Positions 8,081 through 15,789 of a stretch of DNA of 64,000 nt are shown in pieces. This DNA is from Kitasatospora sp. NBC_00240 (lineage in GTDB: Bacteria; Actinomycetota; Actinomycetes; Streptomycetales; Streptomycetaceae). Position 1 is the stretch's first letter; each line of letters starts with the position of its first letter. The position numbers and the translations under genes were made by a program. The stretch covers positions 1,674,001-1,738,000 of the forward strand of contig NZ_JAPEMU010000001.1 of the NCBI RefSeq assembly GCF_026342405.1. Direction: 5' to 3'. Under the pieces are notes generated by a model. The model ran no database searches. It saw only the letters and a program-made list of their open reading frames with translations, and was not told the origin of the DNA.

Positions 8081-9280
8081 GTGAACCCTCGCACCGCCCG
8101 TCGCTTCCTGGTCGCCCCCGACAAGTTCAAGGGTTCGCTGACCGCCGCCCGGGCGGCCGACCACCTCGCCGCCGGACTGCGCGACCGGGCCCCGGGGGCG
8201 GCCGTGCGCGTGCTGCCCGTCGCCGACGGCGGGGAGGGCACGGTGGACGCCGTGGTGGCGGCCGGGTTCGAGCGCCGCACCCTGCTGGTCGAGGGCCCGC
8301 TGGGCAACCCGGTCGAGGCCTCCTTCGCGCTGCGCGACCGGACGGCGGTGGTCGAGCTGGCCCAGGCCTCCGGTCTCGACCGGCTGCCCGGCCGGCGGCC
8401 CGACCCGCTACGGGCCGGCACCCGCGGCACCGGGCAACTGATCGCCGCCGCACTCGACGCGGGCGCCGGGACGGTCGTGCTCGGCGTCGGCGGGAGCGCC
8501 TCGACGGACGGCGGCACCGGAATGCTCACCGCCCTCGGCGCGCGCTTCACCGACGCCGCCGGCCACCCGCTCGCCCAAGGCGGCGGGGCGCTGGCCGGGT
8601 TGGCGCGGGCGGACCTGTCCGGGCTCGACCCCCGGCTGGCCGCGACCAGGATCGTGCTGGCGAGCGACGTGGACAATCCGCTGCTCGGGCCGGACGGCGC
8701 CGCCGCCGTGTACGGCCCGCAGAAGGGGGCCTCCACCCAGCAGGTCCGGCAGCTGGAGCAGGGTCTGCGCCGGCTGGTCGAGGTGCTGGCCGGACCGGCC
8801 GGGGCGGCGGCCCGGCGGCCCGGGGCCGGCGCGGCAGGCGGCACCGGGTTCGCCGCGCTGGCCTGCCTGGGGGCCGTCCGCCGTCGGGGCATCGACGTCC
8901 TGCTGGAGGCCACCGGCTTCGGCCCGGCGCTCGCCGCCACCGACCTGGTGATCACCGGCGAGGGCTCGCTCGACGCGCAGACCCTGCAGGGCAAGGCACC
9001 CGCCGGGGTGGCCGCCGCCGCCCGGCGGCAGGGCGTGCCGGTGGTCGCGGTCTGCGGCCGGCTCAGCCTGGACGCGGCGGGCCTGGCGGCCCTCGGCGTC
9101 AGCCGCGCGTACCCGCTCAGCGCCCTGGAGCCCGACCCGGCGCGCTCGATGGCCGGGGCCGGCCCGCTGCTGGAGCGGCTCGGTGCCCGGATCGCGGAGG
9201 ACTTCGGCGCGGGCCCCCGACAGCCGGGCCCCCGCGACCCGGGCAACACCCCCGCGCCGGGTGTCGGACCCGTTGACTAG
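8081..9280 (+). CDS. Glycerate kinase (GlxK/GarK family)
   Basis: A 399-residue type-1 glycerate kinase. The signatures are APDKFKGSLTA at the N-terminus, LPVADGGEGTVDA, GVGGSASTDGGTGML (phosphate-binding), LASDVDNPLLGP and VITGEGSLDAQT. It phosphorylates D-glycerate with ATP, feeding the product into glycolysis. The GTG start at 8081 has a clear ribosome site (GGAGGA, 8071-8076). The gap to the upstream gene is 105 bp, so it may be co-transcribed. Its presence implies that the pathway ends in glycerate, for example after aldol cleavage of a C6 aldonate or keto-acid (inference). The C-terminal ~25 residues are Pro/Gly-rich and probably disordered. Confidence 0.92.
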   Translation: MNPRTARRFLVAPDKFKGSLTAARAADHLAAGLRDRAPGAAVRVLPVADGGEGTVDAVVAAGFERRTLLVEGPLGNPVEASFALRDRTAVVELAQASGLDRLPGRRPDPLRAGTRGTGQLIAAALDAGAGTVVLGVGGSASTDGGTGMLTALGARFTDAAGHPLAQGGGALAGLARADLSGLDPRLAATRIVLASDVDNPLLGPDGAAAVYGPQKGASTQQVRQLEQGLRRLVEVLAGPAGAAARRPGAGAAGGTGFAALACLGAVRRRGIDVLLEATGFGPALAATDLVITGEGSLDAQTLQGKAPAGVAAAARRQGVPVVAVCGRLSLDAAGLAALGVSRAYPLSALEPDPARSMAGAGPLLERLGARIAEDFGAGPRQPGPRDPGNTPAPGVGPVD

Positions 9281-9290
9281 GCTCCACGGC

Positions 9291-9797
9291 ATGTCCGACG
9301 CTCACGACCACACCTGCTCCTGCTGCGCCGAGCCGCAGTCCGGCCCGCCGATGTCCTACGGCGCCCCTGCCCCCGTGGTCTGGAAGGACCGGTACGCCCG
9401 GCGCCGGGACAGCGAGCTGACCGCCGACGTCTGCATGATCAAGGGGAAGCACTTCTTCGTGCACGGTCTGGTGGAGATCCCGGTGCTCGACAGCGGCGAG
9501 GTCTTCTCCTGGGGTGTGTGGGTCTCCCTCAGCGAGCCGAACTTCGCCCGCACGCACGACCTGTGGGAGGACCCGGCGCGCGAGCAGGAGCCGCCGTACT
9601 TCGGCTGGCTCACCACCGAGCTGCCCGTCTACGCCGAATCGACACTGAACCTCAAGACCCACGTCCGCACCCGGGCCGTCGGCCTGCGCCCGCTGATCGA
9701 ACTCGAACCCACCGACCACCCGCTCGCGGTGGAACAGCGGGAGGGCATCACCATGGCCCGGGTCCACGAGCTGGCCGACCGGCTGCTGCGGGGCTGA
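9291..9797 (+). CDS. DUF2199 domain-containing protein
   Basis: A 168-residue soluble protein matching DUF2199. It begins with a Cys-rich segment (HDHTCSCCAEP) and carries the family blocks VHGLVEIPVLD, FSWGVWVSLSE and HPLAVEQREGIT. The function of the family is unknown. No good ribosome site precedes the ATG at 9291; a TAGGCT-like -10 about 10 nt upstream suggests a leaderless transcript (inference). It starts 10 bp after the glycerate kinase stop and could also be read through from that operon. Confidence 0.8.
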   Translation: MSDAHDHTCSCCAEPQSGPPMSYGAPAPVVWKDRYARRRDSELTADVCMIKGKHFFVHGLVEIPVLDSGEVFSWGVWVSLSEPNFARTHDLWEDPAREQEPPYFGWLTTELPVYAESTLNLKTHVRTRAVGLRPLIELEPTDHPLAVEQREGITMARVHELADRLLRG

Positions 9798-9896
9798 TCG
9801 CGGCTCGGCGTCCCACCCGGGGCCCGCCACAGGTTGCCGCTCCGCAGCGTGAGCCGACCGCCGATCAATCGGGTGTCGCGGCGGCAGTCGGGGCTG

Positions 9897-9916
9897 GGAT
9901 GATCTACAGATCATCC
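9897..9916. promoter_or_regulatory. Perfect palindrome upstream of a lipoprotein gene
   Basis: GGATGATCT-AC-AGATCATCC, 9-bp perfect arms with a 2-nt centre, lies 41 bp upstream of the TTG start at 9958. Its AT-rich core and near-continuous symmetry suggest a repressor operator (GntR- or TetR-like). No regulator is encoded next to it. Confidence 0.55.
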
Positions 9917-9957
9917 GTCCTCCGGGTCGGTTCCGGTCCGACCGTCAGGAGATTTCC

Positions 9958-10767
9958 TTGACACCGCGTGCTGTGCTTGCGGCGCCGATCGTTCTCGTAC
10001 TGGCCCTCCTGGGAGCCGGTTGCACGGGCAAGGACACAGCCACCCCGGTCGCCGACCCGGCCGCGAGTCGGACTACCGCTGACTCCGCACCGGCCGCGAC
10101 CACACCGACCGCCGCCCCTTCCGGCTCCGCGCCCGCATGGCGGGAAGCCGCCGCGCTCTCCGCCGAGCAGCTGACGGCGGCGCTGCTGCCCGGTACCGAG
10201 CTGCCGGCGGGCAGCACCACCGAGCCTTACTCGACCGCCCACGACGCCGCGACGACCACGCTGTACGAGACGGCCGCCAAGGCCTACCCGGCCTGCGCGC
10301 CGGTCCTGGCCGTGCTCTCGGAGACGCCGTCGGCACGGGCCGGAGTCCTCTACGTCACCGGGAACAACGTGCTGGGCAACCGGACGGCGGTGGACCTCGC
10401 CAGCTTCCCGCCCGGCCGGGTGCGGGAGCGTTTCGACGCGCTGAAGGCGGCCGTCCACGGCGGCTGCACACAGTTCAGGGTCAGGAGCGACGGCCCGACC
10501 TTCACGGTCCGGTCCGCGGCCGCCGACGTGGCGGGCATCCCTGCCGTGGCCTTCACCTGCACCACCCCCACCGGCGCGGTCACCTCGCCGGGCGGCATCA
10601 CCCGGACCGTCCTGTACGCCGCCGCCGGTGACAACAGGCTCCTGTTCGCCCTCACCGACGACACCGCGCTGCACCCCGTCCTGCGGGCCGACCTGGTGAA
10701 CGCGCAGGTGAACCGGTTCCTGGCGGCGACCGGCTCACCGGTTCCCTCGGCCCCCGCGGCCGGCTGA
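9958..10767 (+). CDS. Predicted secreted lipoprotein, function unknown
   Basis: A 269-residue protein with a lipoprotein signal: a hydrophobic core (VLAAPIVLVLALLGA) ending in the lipobox LGAGC, so the mature protein is lipid-anchored at about Cys22. A Thr/Ala/Pro-rich linker to about residue 60 precedes a globular part resembling actinobacterial surface lipoproteins of the PknH-sensor/LpqN-like kind, but I cannot place it firmly. I chose TTG 9958 because AGGAGA lies 5 nt upstream. Hairpin-forming repeats overlap the stop codon (10758-10791). Confidence 0.75.
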   Translation: MTPRAVLAAPIVLVLALLGAGCTGKDTATPVADPAASRTTADSAPAATTPTAAPSGSAPAWREAAALSAEQLTAALLPGTELPAGSTTEPYSTAHDAATTTLYETAAKAYPACAPVLAVLSETPSARAGVLYVTGNNVLGNRTAVDLASFPPGRVRERFDALKAAVHGGCTQFRVRSDGPTFTVRSAAADVAGIPAVAFTCTTPTGAVTSPGGITRTVLYAAAGDNRLLFALTDDTALHPVLRADLVNAQVNRFLAATGSPVPSAPAAG

Positions 10768-10844
10768 CAGGACTCGCTCGTCCTGCCGGCCGTGGGTTCC
10801 GTACGCTCCCTGCTCCGCCGGACAGGCCCGACCCGCGGCCCTGG

Positions 10845-11312
10845 TTACTTGGGCCAGCGCAGGCTGTGCGCGCCCATCCCCAGCAGCCGGCCGGGCCCGC
10901 GGACGCCGTCCTCGTGCCACCAGCGGCTCAGTCCCACGACCGCCGCCACACCGCCGCCGAGAAAGAGCGGGACGAGCAGGTCGAGCGGGTTCTCCTGTCC
11001 CTCCTCCAGCACGTCACCGCCGAGCGCGAAGGTCTGGAACCCGAAAACGACCGCGGCCACGAGTCCGACGATCGCCACGGTGAGCCAGGCGGCGCGGCGG
11101 GCTCTCGTCCCCGCGAGGCTGAGCACGGTGTAGCGCAGCTGCTGCCGGCAGGTTCCGCACCGCAGCCACTCGGCCTTGCGGCCCTTCGCCGGCCGCGCTA
11201 TCGGCAGGGGGTGGACGGCGAAGGTGTGCATCTTGACGTTGCCGCCGCGCTGGACGTCGATCAGATGCGCGTACAGCAACCCTGGATAGGGCCCCAACTC
11301 CCGCTTGCCCAT
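10845..11312 (-). CDS. Two-TM membrane protein with zinc-ribbon-like CxxC
   Basis: A 155-residue hypothetical protein. Residues 1-50 are hydrophilic, followed by a CGTCRQQL motif, where only one Cys pair is present so metal binding would need a partner. Two predicted membrane helices follow (WLTVAIVGLVAAVVFGFQTF and LLVPLFLGGGVAAVVGL), and a short basic tail. The ATG at 11310-11312 follows GGGGAGGGG. I do not recognise the family. Confidence 0.7.
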   Translation of the reverse strand: MGKRELGPYPGLLYAHLIDVQRGGNVKMHTFAVHPLPIARPAKGRKAEWLRCGTCRQQLRYTVLSLAGTRARRAAWLTVAIVGLVAAVVFGFQTFALGGDVLEEGQENPLDLLVPLFLGGGVAAVVGLSRWWHEDGVRGPGRLLGMGAHSLRWPK

Positions 11313-11502
11313 GATGGCGTGCCCCTCCCCTGCCCGGCCGGCCGGGCCCGTCGGTGATCTACCCGGCTTCTCTTCCCCGTCGGGGGCGGTTCGCAACATC
11401 GGGCGGGTCGTCCGGACGGACCCGGCGCGGCCGGGCGACGTGCCCCGCCCGGCTCGCGGCGCCGGACCAACCATTTTTGTCAGTACATGTCCTGACGAAT
11501 GA

Positions 11503-11781
11503 TCAGGCTGACCGGTCGATGTCTCCCGGACCCACCGGGTGGGCGAAGGGGAGCCGAGGGTCCAGCGCTCGAGCTCGTCGGCTGCGGCCGCCGCCATCCG
11601 GCAGCTCGCCGCCCAGGGAGCCGGCGACGTGCGGGGTGAGCAGCACGTTCGGCAGGTCGTAGAGCGGGGAGTCGGCCGGCAGCACCTCGGGGACGGTGAC
11701 GTCCAGCACCGCGTTCAGCCGGCCCGCGGTCAGCTCGGCGACCATGGCGTCCTGGTCGATCAGCGACCCACGGGAGGTTCC
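11503..11781 (-). pseudogene. Remnant of a D-isomer-specific 2-hydroxyacid dehydrogenase (C-terminal part)
   Basis: The minus strand encodes SRGSLIDQDAMVAELTAG, then LDVTVPEVLPADSPLYDLP and NVLLTPHVAG. These are the catalytic-Arg, Asp/Glu and His regions of the NAD-binding domain of 2-hydroxyacid dehydrogenases. Everything N-terminal of the SRGSLID block is missing. Downstream of VAGSLGGEL the natural continuation (MAAAAADELERWTLGSP) is in another frame and the last residues (GPGDIDRSA) return to the first, implying two small indels. The piece abuts a truncated VOC-domain remnant on the opposite strand at about 11790. Confidence 0.75.
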
Positions 11782-11797
11782 GGCGACGATCGCGGCC

Positions 11798-11878
11798 GGC
11801 GGACGTCTGCTGAGCGACGCCGAGGCGCCGTCGAACTACGTGCTGGCCGACCCCGAGGGCAACGAGGCGTGCGTCGGC
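11798..11878 (+). pseudogene. Remnant of a VOC/glyoxalase-like protein (C-terminus)
   Basis: The plus strand reads LLSDAEAPSNYVLADPEGNEACV, the terminal strand and DPEGN-E-CV signature of glyoxalase/bleomycin-resistance (VOC) proteins. Nothing upstream continues the domain; the sequence switches into the opposite-strand dehydrogenase remnant at about 11790. The frame stays open past the fragment into a Gly/Arg-rich repeat, so the native stop is also lost. Confidence 0.6.
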
Positions 11879-11903
11879 GCGGCCGGCCCGCCGGAGGCCG
11901 GCC

Positions 11904-11953
11904 GGCGGGTGGCGGGGTGGCGGGTGGCGGGGTGGCGGGGTGGCGGGTGGCGG
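11904..11953. repeat. G-rich tandem repeat (GGCGGGTGGCGGGGT-type)
   Basis: About three imperfect copies of a 15-bp G-rich unit. Several G-runs on the plus strand could form a G-quadruplex. It separates the VOC remnant from the end of the DeoR/LacI regulator gene and has no coding role. Confidence 0.75.
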
Positions 11954-12006
11954 CCGGCCGGAGGGGCCGGAGGGGCCGGGACACGGCCTCCGCAGGCCGG
12001 CGCCGG

Positions 12007-13119
12007 TCACTCCCCCTGTGCCGGCCCCTCGGCAGGCACCGCGGCGACCTGGGCGCCGCAGGAGCCGCGGACCTTCAGGCCGGCCAGCAGCTCGATGTGG
12101 TGGACGGGCAGCGAGGCGCCGCCGCCGAGCCGGCGCAGCAGCAGGTCCAGGGCGGCCCCGCCGACCGCCCGCTTGGGCGGGGCGACGGCCGTCAGCGGCG
12201 GCGCCGCCAGGGCCGCGAACACGTCGTCGTAGGAGATCAGCGCCAGGTCGTCCGGGATCCGCAGGCCGCGGGCCCGCATCAGCGGCGCCAGCTGGATGGC
12301 GTCCTGGTCGTTGTGGACGAGCGCGGCGCGCACGCCCTGCCCGACCGCCCGGGCGATCTGGTCGGCCACGTACTCCAGGTCCGGCGCGGCGGCGGTCGCC
12401 CCGGGCCCGGCCAGCCGGATGTCGGTCACCGGGTACGCCTCCATGCCCAGGTACTGCATGCCCTTGGCGTAGCCGGTCCGGACCCGCTGCGCCGTCCAGG
12501 TGTCCTCGCGGGCGGCCAGCAGCACCGACCGGTGGCCGAGCGAGGCGAGGTGGCGCAGGGCCAGCAGCACGCCGTGCTGGTGGTCGGAGGAGACCGCGTC
12601 CAGCTCCGCGCCGGCCGTACCCGGCCGGGCCTTGCGCTCCACCAGGACGGTCGGCACCGGGAGTTCGGCCAGCCACTCGCTGTCGGCGGGCCGGCTGCCG
12701 GGCCGCCAGTTGGGGGTGAGCAGCAGTCCGTCCACGCCGGACTCCAGCAGGCGCTCCACCTGGGCCCGGTCGTCGCGGGCCTCGTAGGGCGAGATCGCCA
12801 GCACGAGCTGGGCGCCGGCGGTGGCCGCGGAGGCGCGGGCGCCGGCGATCACCTCGTTGAAGTACGAGGCCACCGTGGGCACCAGCATGCCGATCACCCG
12901 GTCGCGGCCCTCGGGTTTGCCGAACGCCCCGGTGTCGGGGAGCGCGACCGAGCCGTGCACGCGGTGCAGCAGGCCGGCGTCCGCCAGCGCGGCGACGTCG
13001 CGGCGGGCCGTGACGGCGGAGATCCCGATCCGGGCGGCCAGGTCCACCACCCGTACGGTCCCGGCGTCGCGCACCACCTCAAGGATCCGCGCGCGGCGTT
13101 CCTCGGACGAGAGGGTCAT
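12007..13119 (-). CDS. DeoR-type HTH / LacI-type sensor hybrid regulator
   Basis: A 370-residue regulator. Residues 1-55 form a DeoR-type winged helix (RRARILEVVRDAGTVRVVDLAARIGISAVTARRDVAAL). From about residue 70 on it carries a LacI-type periplasmic-binding-protein-like domain (IGMLVPTVASYFNEVIAGA, GVDGLLLTP, SSDHQHGVLLALRHLASLGHRSVLL, ISYDDVFAALAAPPLTAVAPP). It is divergent from the secreted beta-helix protein (13554). The intergenic region holds two copies of TGATCGAGT-N-ATAC-like sites (13175-13226) that could be its operators. It is probably a sugar-responsive regulator of the adjacent polysaccharide genes. Confidence 0.88.
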   Translation of the reverse strand: MTLSSEERRARILEVVRDAGTVRVVDLAARIGISAVTARRDVAALADAGLLHRVHGSVALPDTGAFGKPEGRDRVIGMLVPTVASYFNEVIAGARASAATAGAQLVLAISPYEARDDRAQVERLLESGVDGLLLTPNWRPGSRPADSEWLAELPVPTVLVERKARPGTAGAELDAVSSDHQHGVLLALRHLASLGHRSVLLAAREDTWTAQRVRTGYAKGMQYLGMEAYPVTDIRLAGPGATAAAPDLEYVADQIARAVGQGVRAALVHNDQDAIQLAPLMRARGLRIPDDLALISYDDVFAALAAPPLTAVAPPKRAVGGAALDLLLRRLGGGASLPVHHIELLAGLKVRGSCGAQVAAVPAEGPAQGE

Positions 13120-13174
13120 GGCGTTCTTCCCCGATCCCGGGCTCGATTCGACGTGAGTCCAACTGGTCGCATTC

Positions 13175-13226
13175 GTATCACTCGATCAATATACGATCCA
13201 GTGCTCTCAATGTATTGACTCGATCA
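13175..13226 (-). promoter_or_regulatory. Repeated operator-like element in the DeoR/LacI divergent region
   Basis: On the minus strand TGATCGAGT occurs at 13226-13218 and again at 13188-13180, each followed within two bases by ATAC. The 38-bp spacing (nearly four helical turns) and low GC content compared with the surroundings suggest tandem operator sites for the hybrid regulator whose start is at 13119. Confidence 0.45.
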
Positions 13227-13553
13227 GCCTACCGACCCTACGGTGCCGTCGACGGCCGCTTCCGGGCTCTGCCCCGGCACGCCGCCGAGCACCCCCGGCC
13301 CGGCAACGTCCGGGCCGGGCGCCCGCACCGGGCCGGCCGAACCGGCCAGCGGCCGCCCGTAAAGGTCCGATCGCCCCGCACGATCGCCCCGCACGATCGA
13401 ATGATCCGGCCGAACCACCGGGCAGACACCACCTGCCCCTTCCCCGGCCCGGCCGCACAACCCCTCCCGCACCCGCCGCGAGTCCACCCGGCGCGGCTGC
13501 AGCACCACCGCTCGACTCCCGCGACACCCCACCCACGACTGCGGAGTCCCCTC
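13227..13553. other. Long leader region upstream of the beta-helix gene
   Basis: No gene is supported here. It contains a 13-bp direct repeat, CGATCGCCCCGCA, at 13368-13380 and 13381-13393, followed by a third partial CGATCG, about 160 bp upstream of the ATG at 13554. The remainder is GC-rich sequence with no convincing coding signal. Promoter and activator sites of the secreted enzyme are expected here. Confidence 0.4.
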
Positions 13554-15554
13554 ATGTTCCTGCCCCGCCCCCACCGGCTCAAGGCGTTCGCCGTCGGCGC
13601 CGCCCTGACCGCCGCCCTGGGCGCGCTCAGCGCCCCGCCCGCGGCGTCCGCCGCCCCCACCACCTGGTACCTGGACTGCGCCGCGGGCAGCGGCGGCTCC
13701 GGCAGCCAGGCCACCCCCTGGAACAGCCTTGCCGCCGCCAACGCCCACCTGTTCGGCCCGGGCGACCAGCTGCTGCTCAAGCGTGGCAGCACCTGCACCG
13801 GCACCCTGAAGCCCCAGGGCTCCGGCACCGCCGGCGCTCCCGTCACCCTGGCCGCCTACGGCCCCGGCAGCGCCCGCCCGGTGGTCGCCGGCGACGCCGC
13901 CACCGGCGAGAAGGCCGCCGTCCACCTCTACAACGTGGAGCAGTGGGAGATCCGCGACCTGGAGATCACCTTCCAGGACACCGGCGCCGCCAGGAAGGAG
14001 CGCAACGGCCTGCTGGTCGAGATCGCCGACCTCCCCGACGGGGTGGGCACCCACTACGTGGTCGACGACGTCCACGTGCACGACGTCAACGGCGACAACG
14101 GGAAGTTCAGCAACGGGATCCAGTTCCGGGTCAGCGGTGCCACCACCCCGACCAACTTCGACGACGTCCTGGTGCAGAACTCCCGGATCTCCCGGGTGGA
14201 CCGCGAAGGCCTCACCAACCGCTCGACCTGGATGTGCCGCCCCTCCTACGGCAGCGGCGACGGCTGCGGCAGCACCGTCAACTGGCGGGCCAGCACCCGG
14301 ATCGTCTTCCGCGGGAACACCCTGAACGACATCGGCGGCGACGGGATCGTGGTGCGCGCGGCCGACCACGCGCTGGTCGAGCACAACACCGCCTACGACC
14401 TGGCGATGCGCCCGATGGGCTCCAACGCCGGTATCTGGACGATCAATTCGGACCGGTCGACGATCCAGTACAACGAGGTGCACCACGTCCGCCGGCTGTC
14501 CGACAACAACGACGGCATGGCCTTCGACTCCGACTACGGCAACACCGACGCGCTGTTCCAGTACAACCACAGCCACGACAACGAGGGCGGCTTCATGCTG
14601 TTCTGCGGGGCCTGCGGCGCGGGTTCCAGCAGCACGGGGACGGTCGTCCGGTACAACCTGAGCAGCAACGACAGGACGCGCTGGCTCTTCGCGGTCGGCG
14701 AGAAGAACGCCCGGATGTACAACAACACCGCCTATCTGCCGCCGGGTTCGACCGCGCCGGTGATCCAGCAGGGCGGCGGCAGCTCGGTCACCCGGCTGAG
14801 CGGCAACATCTTCTCCAACCTCGGCACCGGCGGGTACTCCGGCTGGGGCGGCAACGCCTACAAGCCCGCCGACTTCAGCTGGGACTCCAACGTCTTCCAC
14901 GGCAACCACCCCGCGAACGAACCGGCCGACCCGCGCAAGGTCACGGCCGATCCGGGCCTGCTGAACCCGGGCGGCAGCACCGCCGCCGACTACCGGCTGG
15001 GTGTCGGCTCCCCCGCCCGCGGGGCCGGCGCCACCGTCGCGGCCAACGGCGGGCTGGACTGGTTCGGCTCGGCGGTGCCGGCCGTCTGCCGCCCCGACAT
15101 CGGCTTCCATCAGGCGAGTTCCTTCGACGACGCCGCCTGCTCGGCCGCCGACCTGGTGGGCAACCCCGGCTTCGAGACCGGCGCCCTGGCCCCCTGGACG
15201 TGGTACGGCGGCGCGGTCGCCGACCCGGCGGGCGCCCACACCGGCGGCTTCGGCGTCCGGGTCGGCCCCTCGCCGGCCGCCGCCGAGCAGGTCGTCACGG
15301 TCGCGCCCAACACCACGTACCGGCTGTCGGGTTGGGGCAGGGTGTCGGCCACCGGCACCGAGGTCTCGCTCGGGGCCAAGCAGTACGACGCCGCCGGCTC
15401 CAGCACCAGGGCCGGCTTCACCGCGACCACGTACGCCCTGGGCAGCACGCAGTTCACCACCGGCCCGGGCGCGACGACGGCCAGAATCTACTGCTACGCC
15501 CGCAGCGGCACCGGTTACGGGTACTGCGACGACATCACGCTCGTCCCGTCCTGA
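13554..15554 (+). CDS. Secreted right-handed parallel beta-helix protein with C-terminal carbohydrate-binding-like domain
   Basis: A 666-residue exported protein. Residues 1-34 are a Sec signal (basic start, hydrophobic core, APPAASAAP cleavage region). Residues about 40-520 show parallel beta-helix rungs (WEIRDLEITF, FDDVLVQNSRISRV, ADHALVEHNTAYD, DRSTIQYNEVHH, DALFQYNHSHDNEGG), as in pectate-lyase-like polysaccharide lyases and GH28-type enzymes. From about 525 a jelly-roll module starts NPGFETGALAPWTWYGG and ends YGYCDDITLVPS, typical of CBM4/9/22-like modules. The catalytic residues cannot be assigned. The ATG 13554 is chosen because the signal peptide starts there. Likely acts on extracellular polysaccharide under control of the divergent regulator. 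Confidence 0.85.
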   Translation: MFLPRPHRLKAFAVGAALTAALGALSAPPAASAAPTTWYLDCAAGSGGSGSQATPWNSLAAANAHLFGPGDQLLLKRGSTCTGTLKPQGSGTAGAPVTLAAYGPGSARPVVAGDAATGEKAAVHLYNVEQWEIRDLEITFQDTGAARKERNGLLVEIADLPDGVGTHYVVDDVHVHDVNGDNGKFSNGIQFRVSGATTPTNFDDVLVQNSRISRVDREGLTNRSTWMCRPSYGSGDGCGSTVNWRASTRIVFRGNTLNDIGGDGIVVRAADHALVEHNTAYDLAMRPMGSNAGIWTINSDRSTIQYNEVHHVRRLSDNNDGMAFDSDYGNTDALFQYNHSHDNEGGFMLFCGACGAGSSSTGTVVRYNLSSNDRTRWLFAVGEKNARMYNNTAYLPPGSTAPVIQQGGGSSVTRLSGNIFSNLGTGGYSGWGGNAYKPADFSWDSNVFHGNHPANEPADPRKVTADPGLLNPGGSTAADYRLGVGSPARGAGATVAANGGLDWFGSAVPAVCRPDIGFHQASSFDDAACSAADLVGNPGFETGALAPWTWYGGAVADPAGAHTGGFGVRVGPSPAAAEQVVTVAPNTTYRLSGWGRVSATGTEVSLGAKQYDAAGSSTRAGFTATTYALGSTQFTTGPGATTARIYCYARSGTGYGYCDDITLVPS

Positions 15555-15721
15555 CCGGCCCCGCCCTGACCGACCCCGGGCGGGACGGTTCCCCCTCGGG
15601 ACCGGACCTCGCCGGGACCGGACCTCGCTGCCCCGTCCACCGGGGCGGCGAGGTCCGGCGCGGGCCGCGCCGGCCCGCACGCTCTTGACCTCCCGACGCG
15701 GGGCTCGTACCGTTCCGAGTC

Positions 15722-15735
15722 GGTAAGCGCTTACC
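15722..15735. promoter_or_regulatory. LacI operator, copy 2
   Basis: GGTAAGCGCTTACC, identical to the palindrome at 4610-4623, lies 54 bp upstream of the GH35 ATG at 15790. Exact identity over 14 bp argues for binding by the same LacI-family protein. Confidence 0.8.
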
Positions 15736-15789
15736 AGCATCGCGCACCAGCCCTGCCTCGCCCAGCCCCGTCCCGGCCCCAGGATCCCC

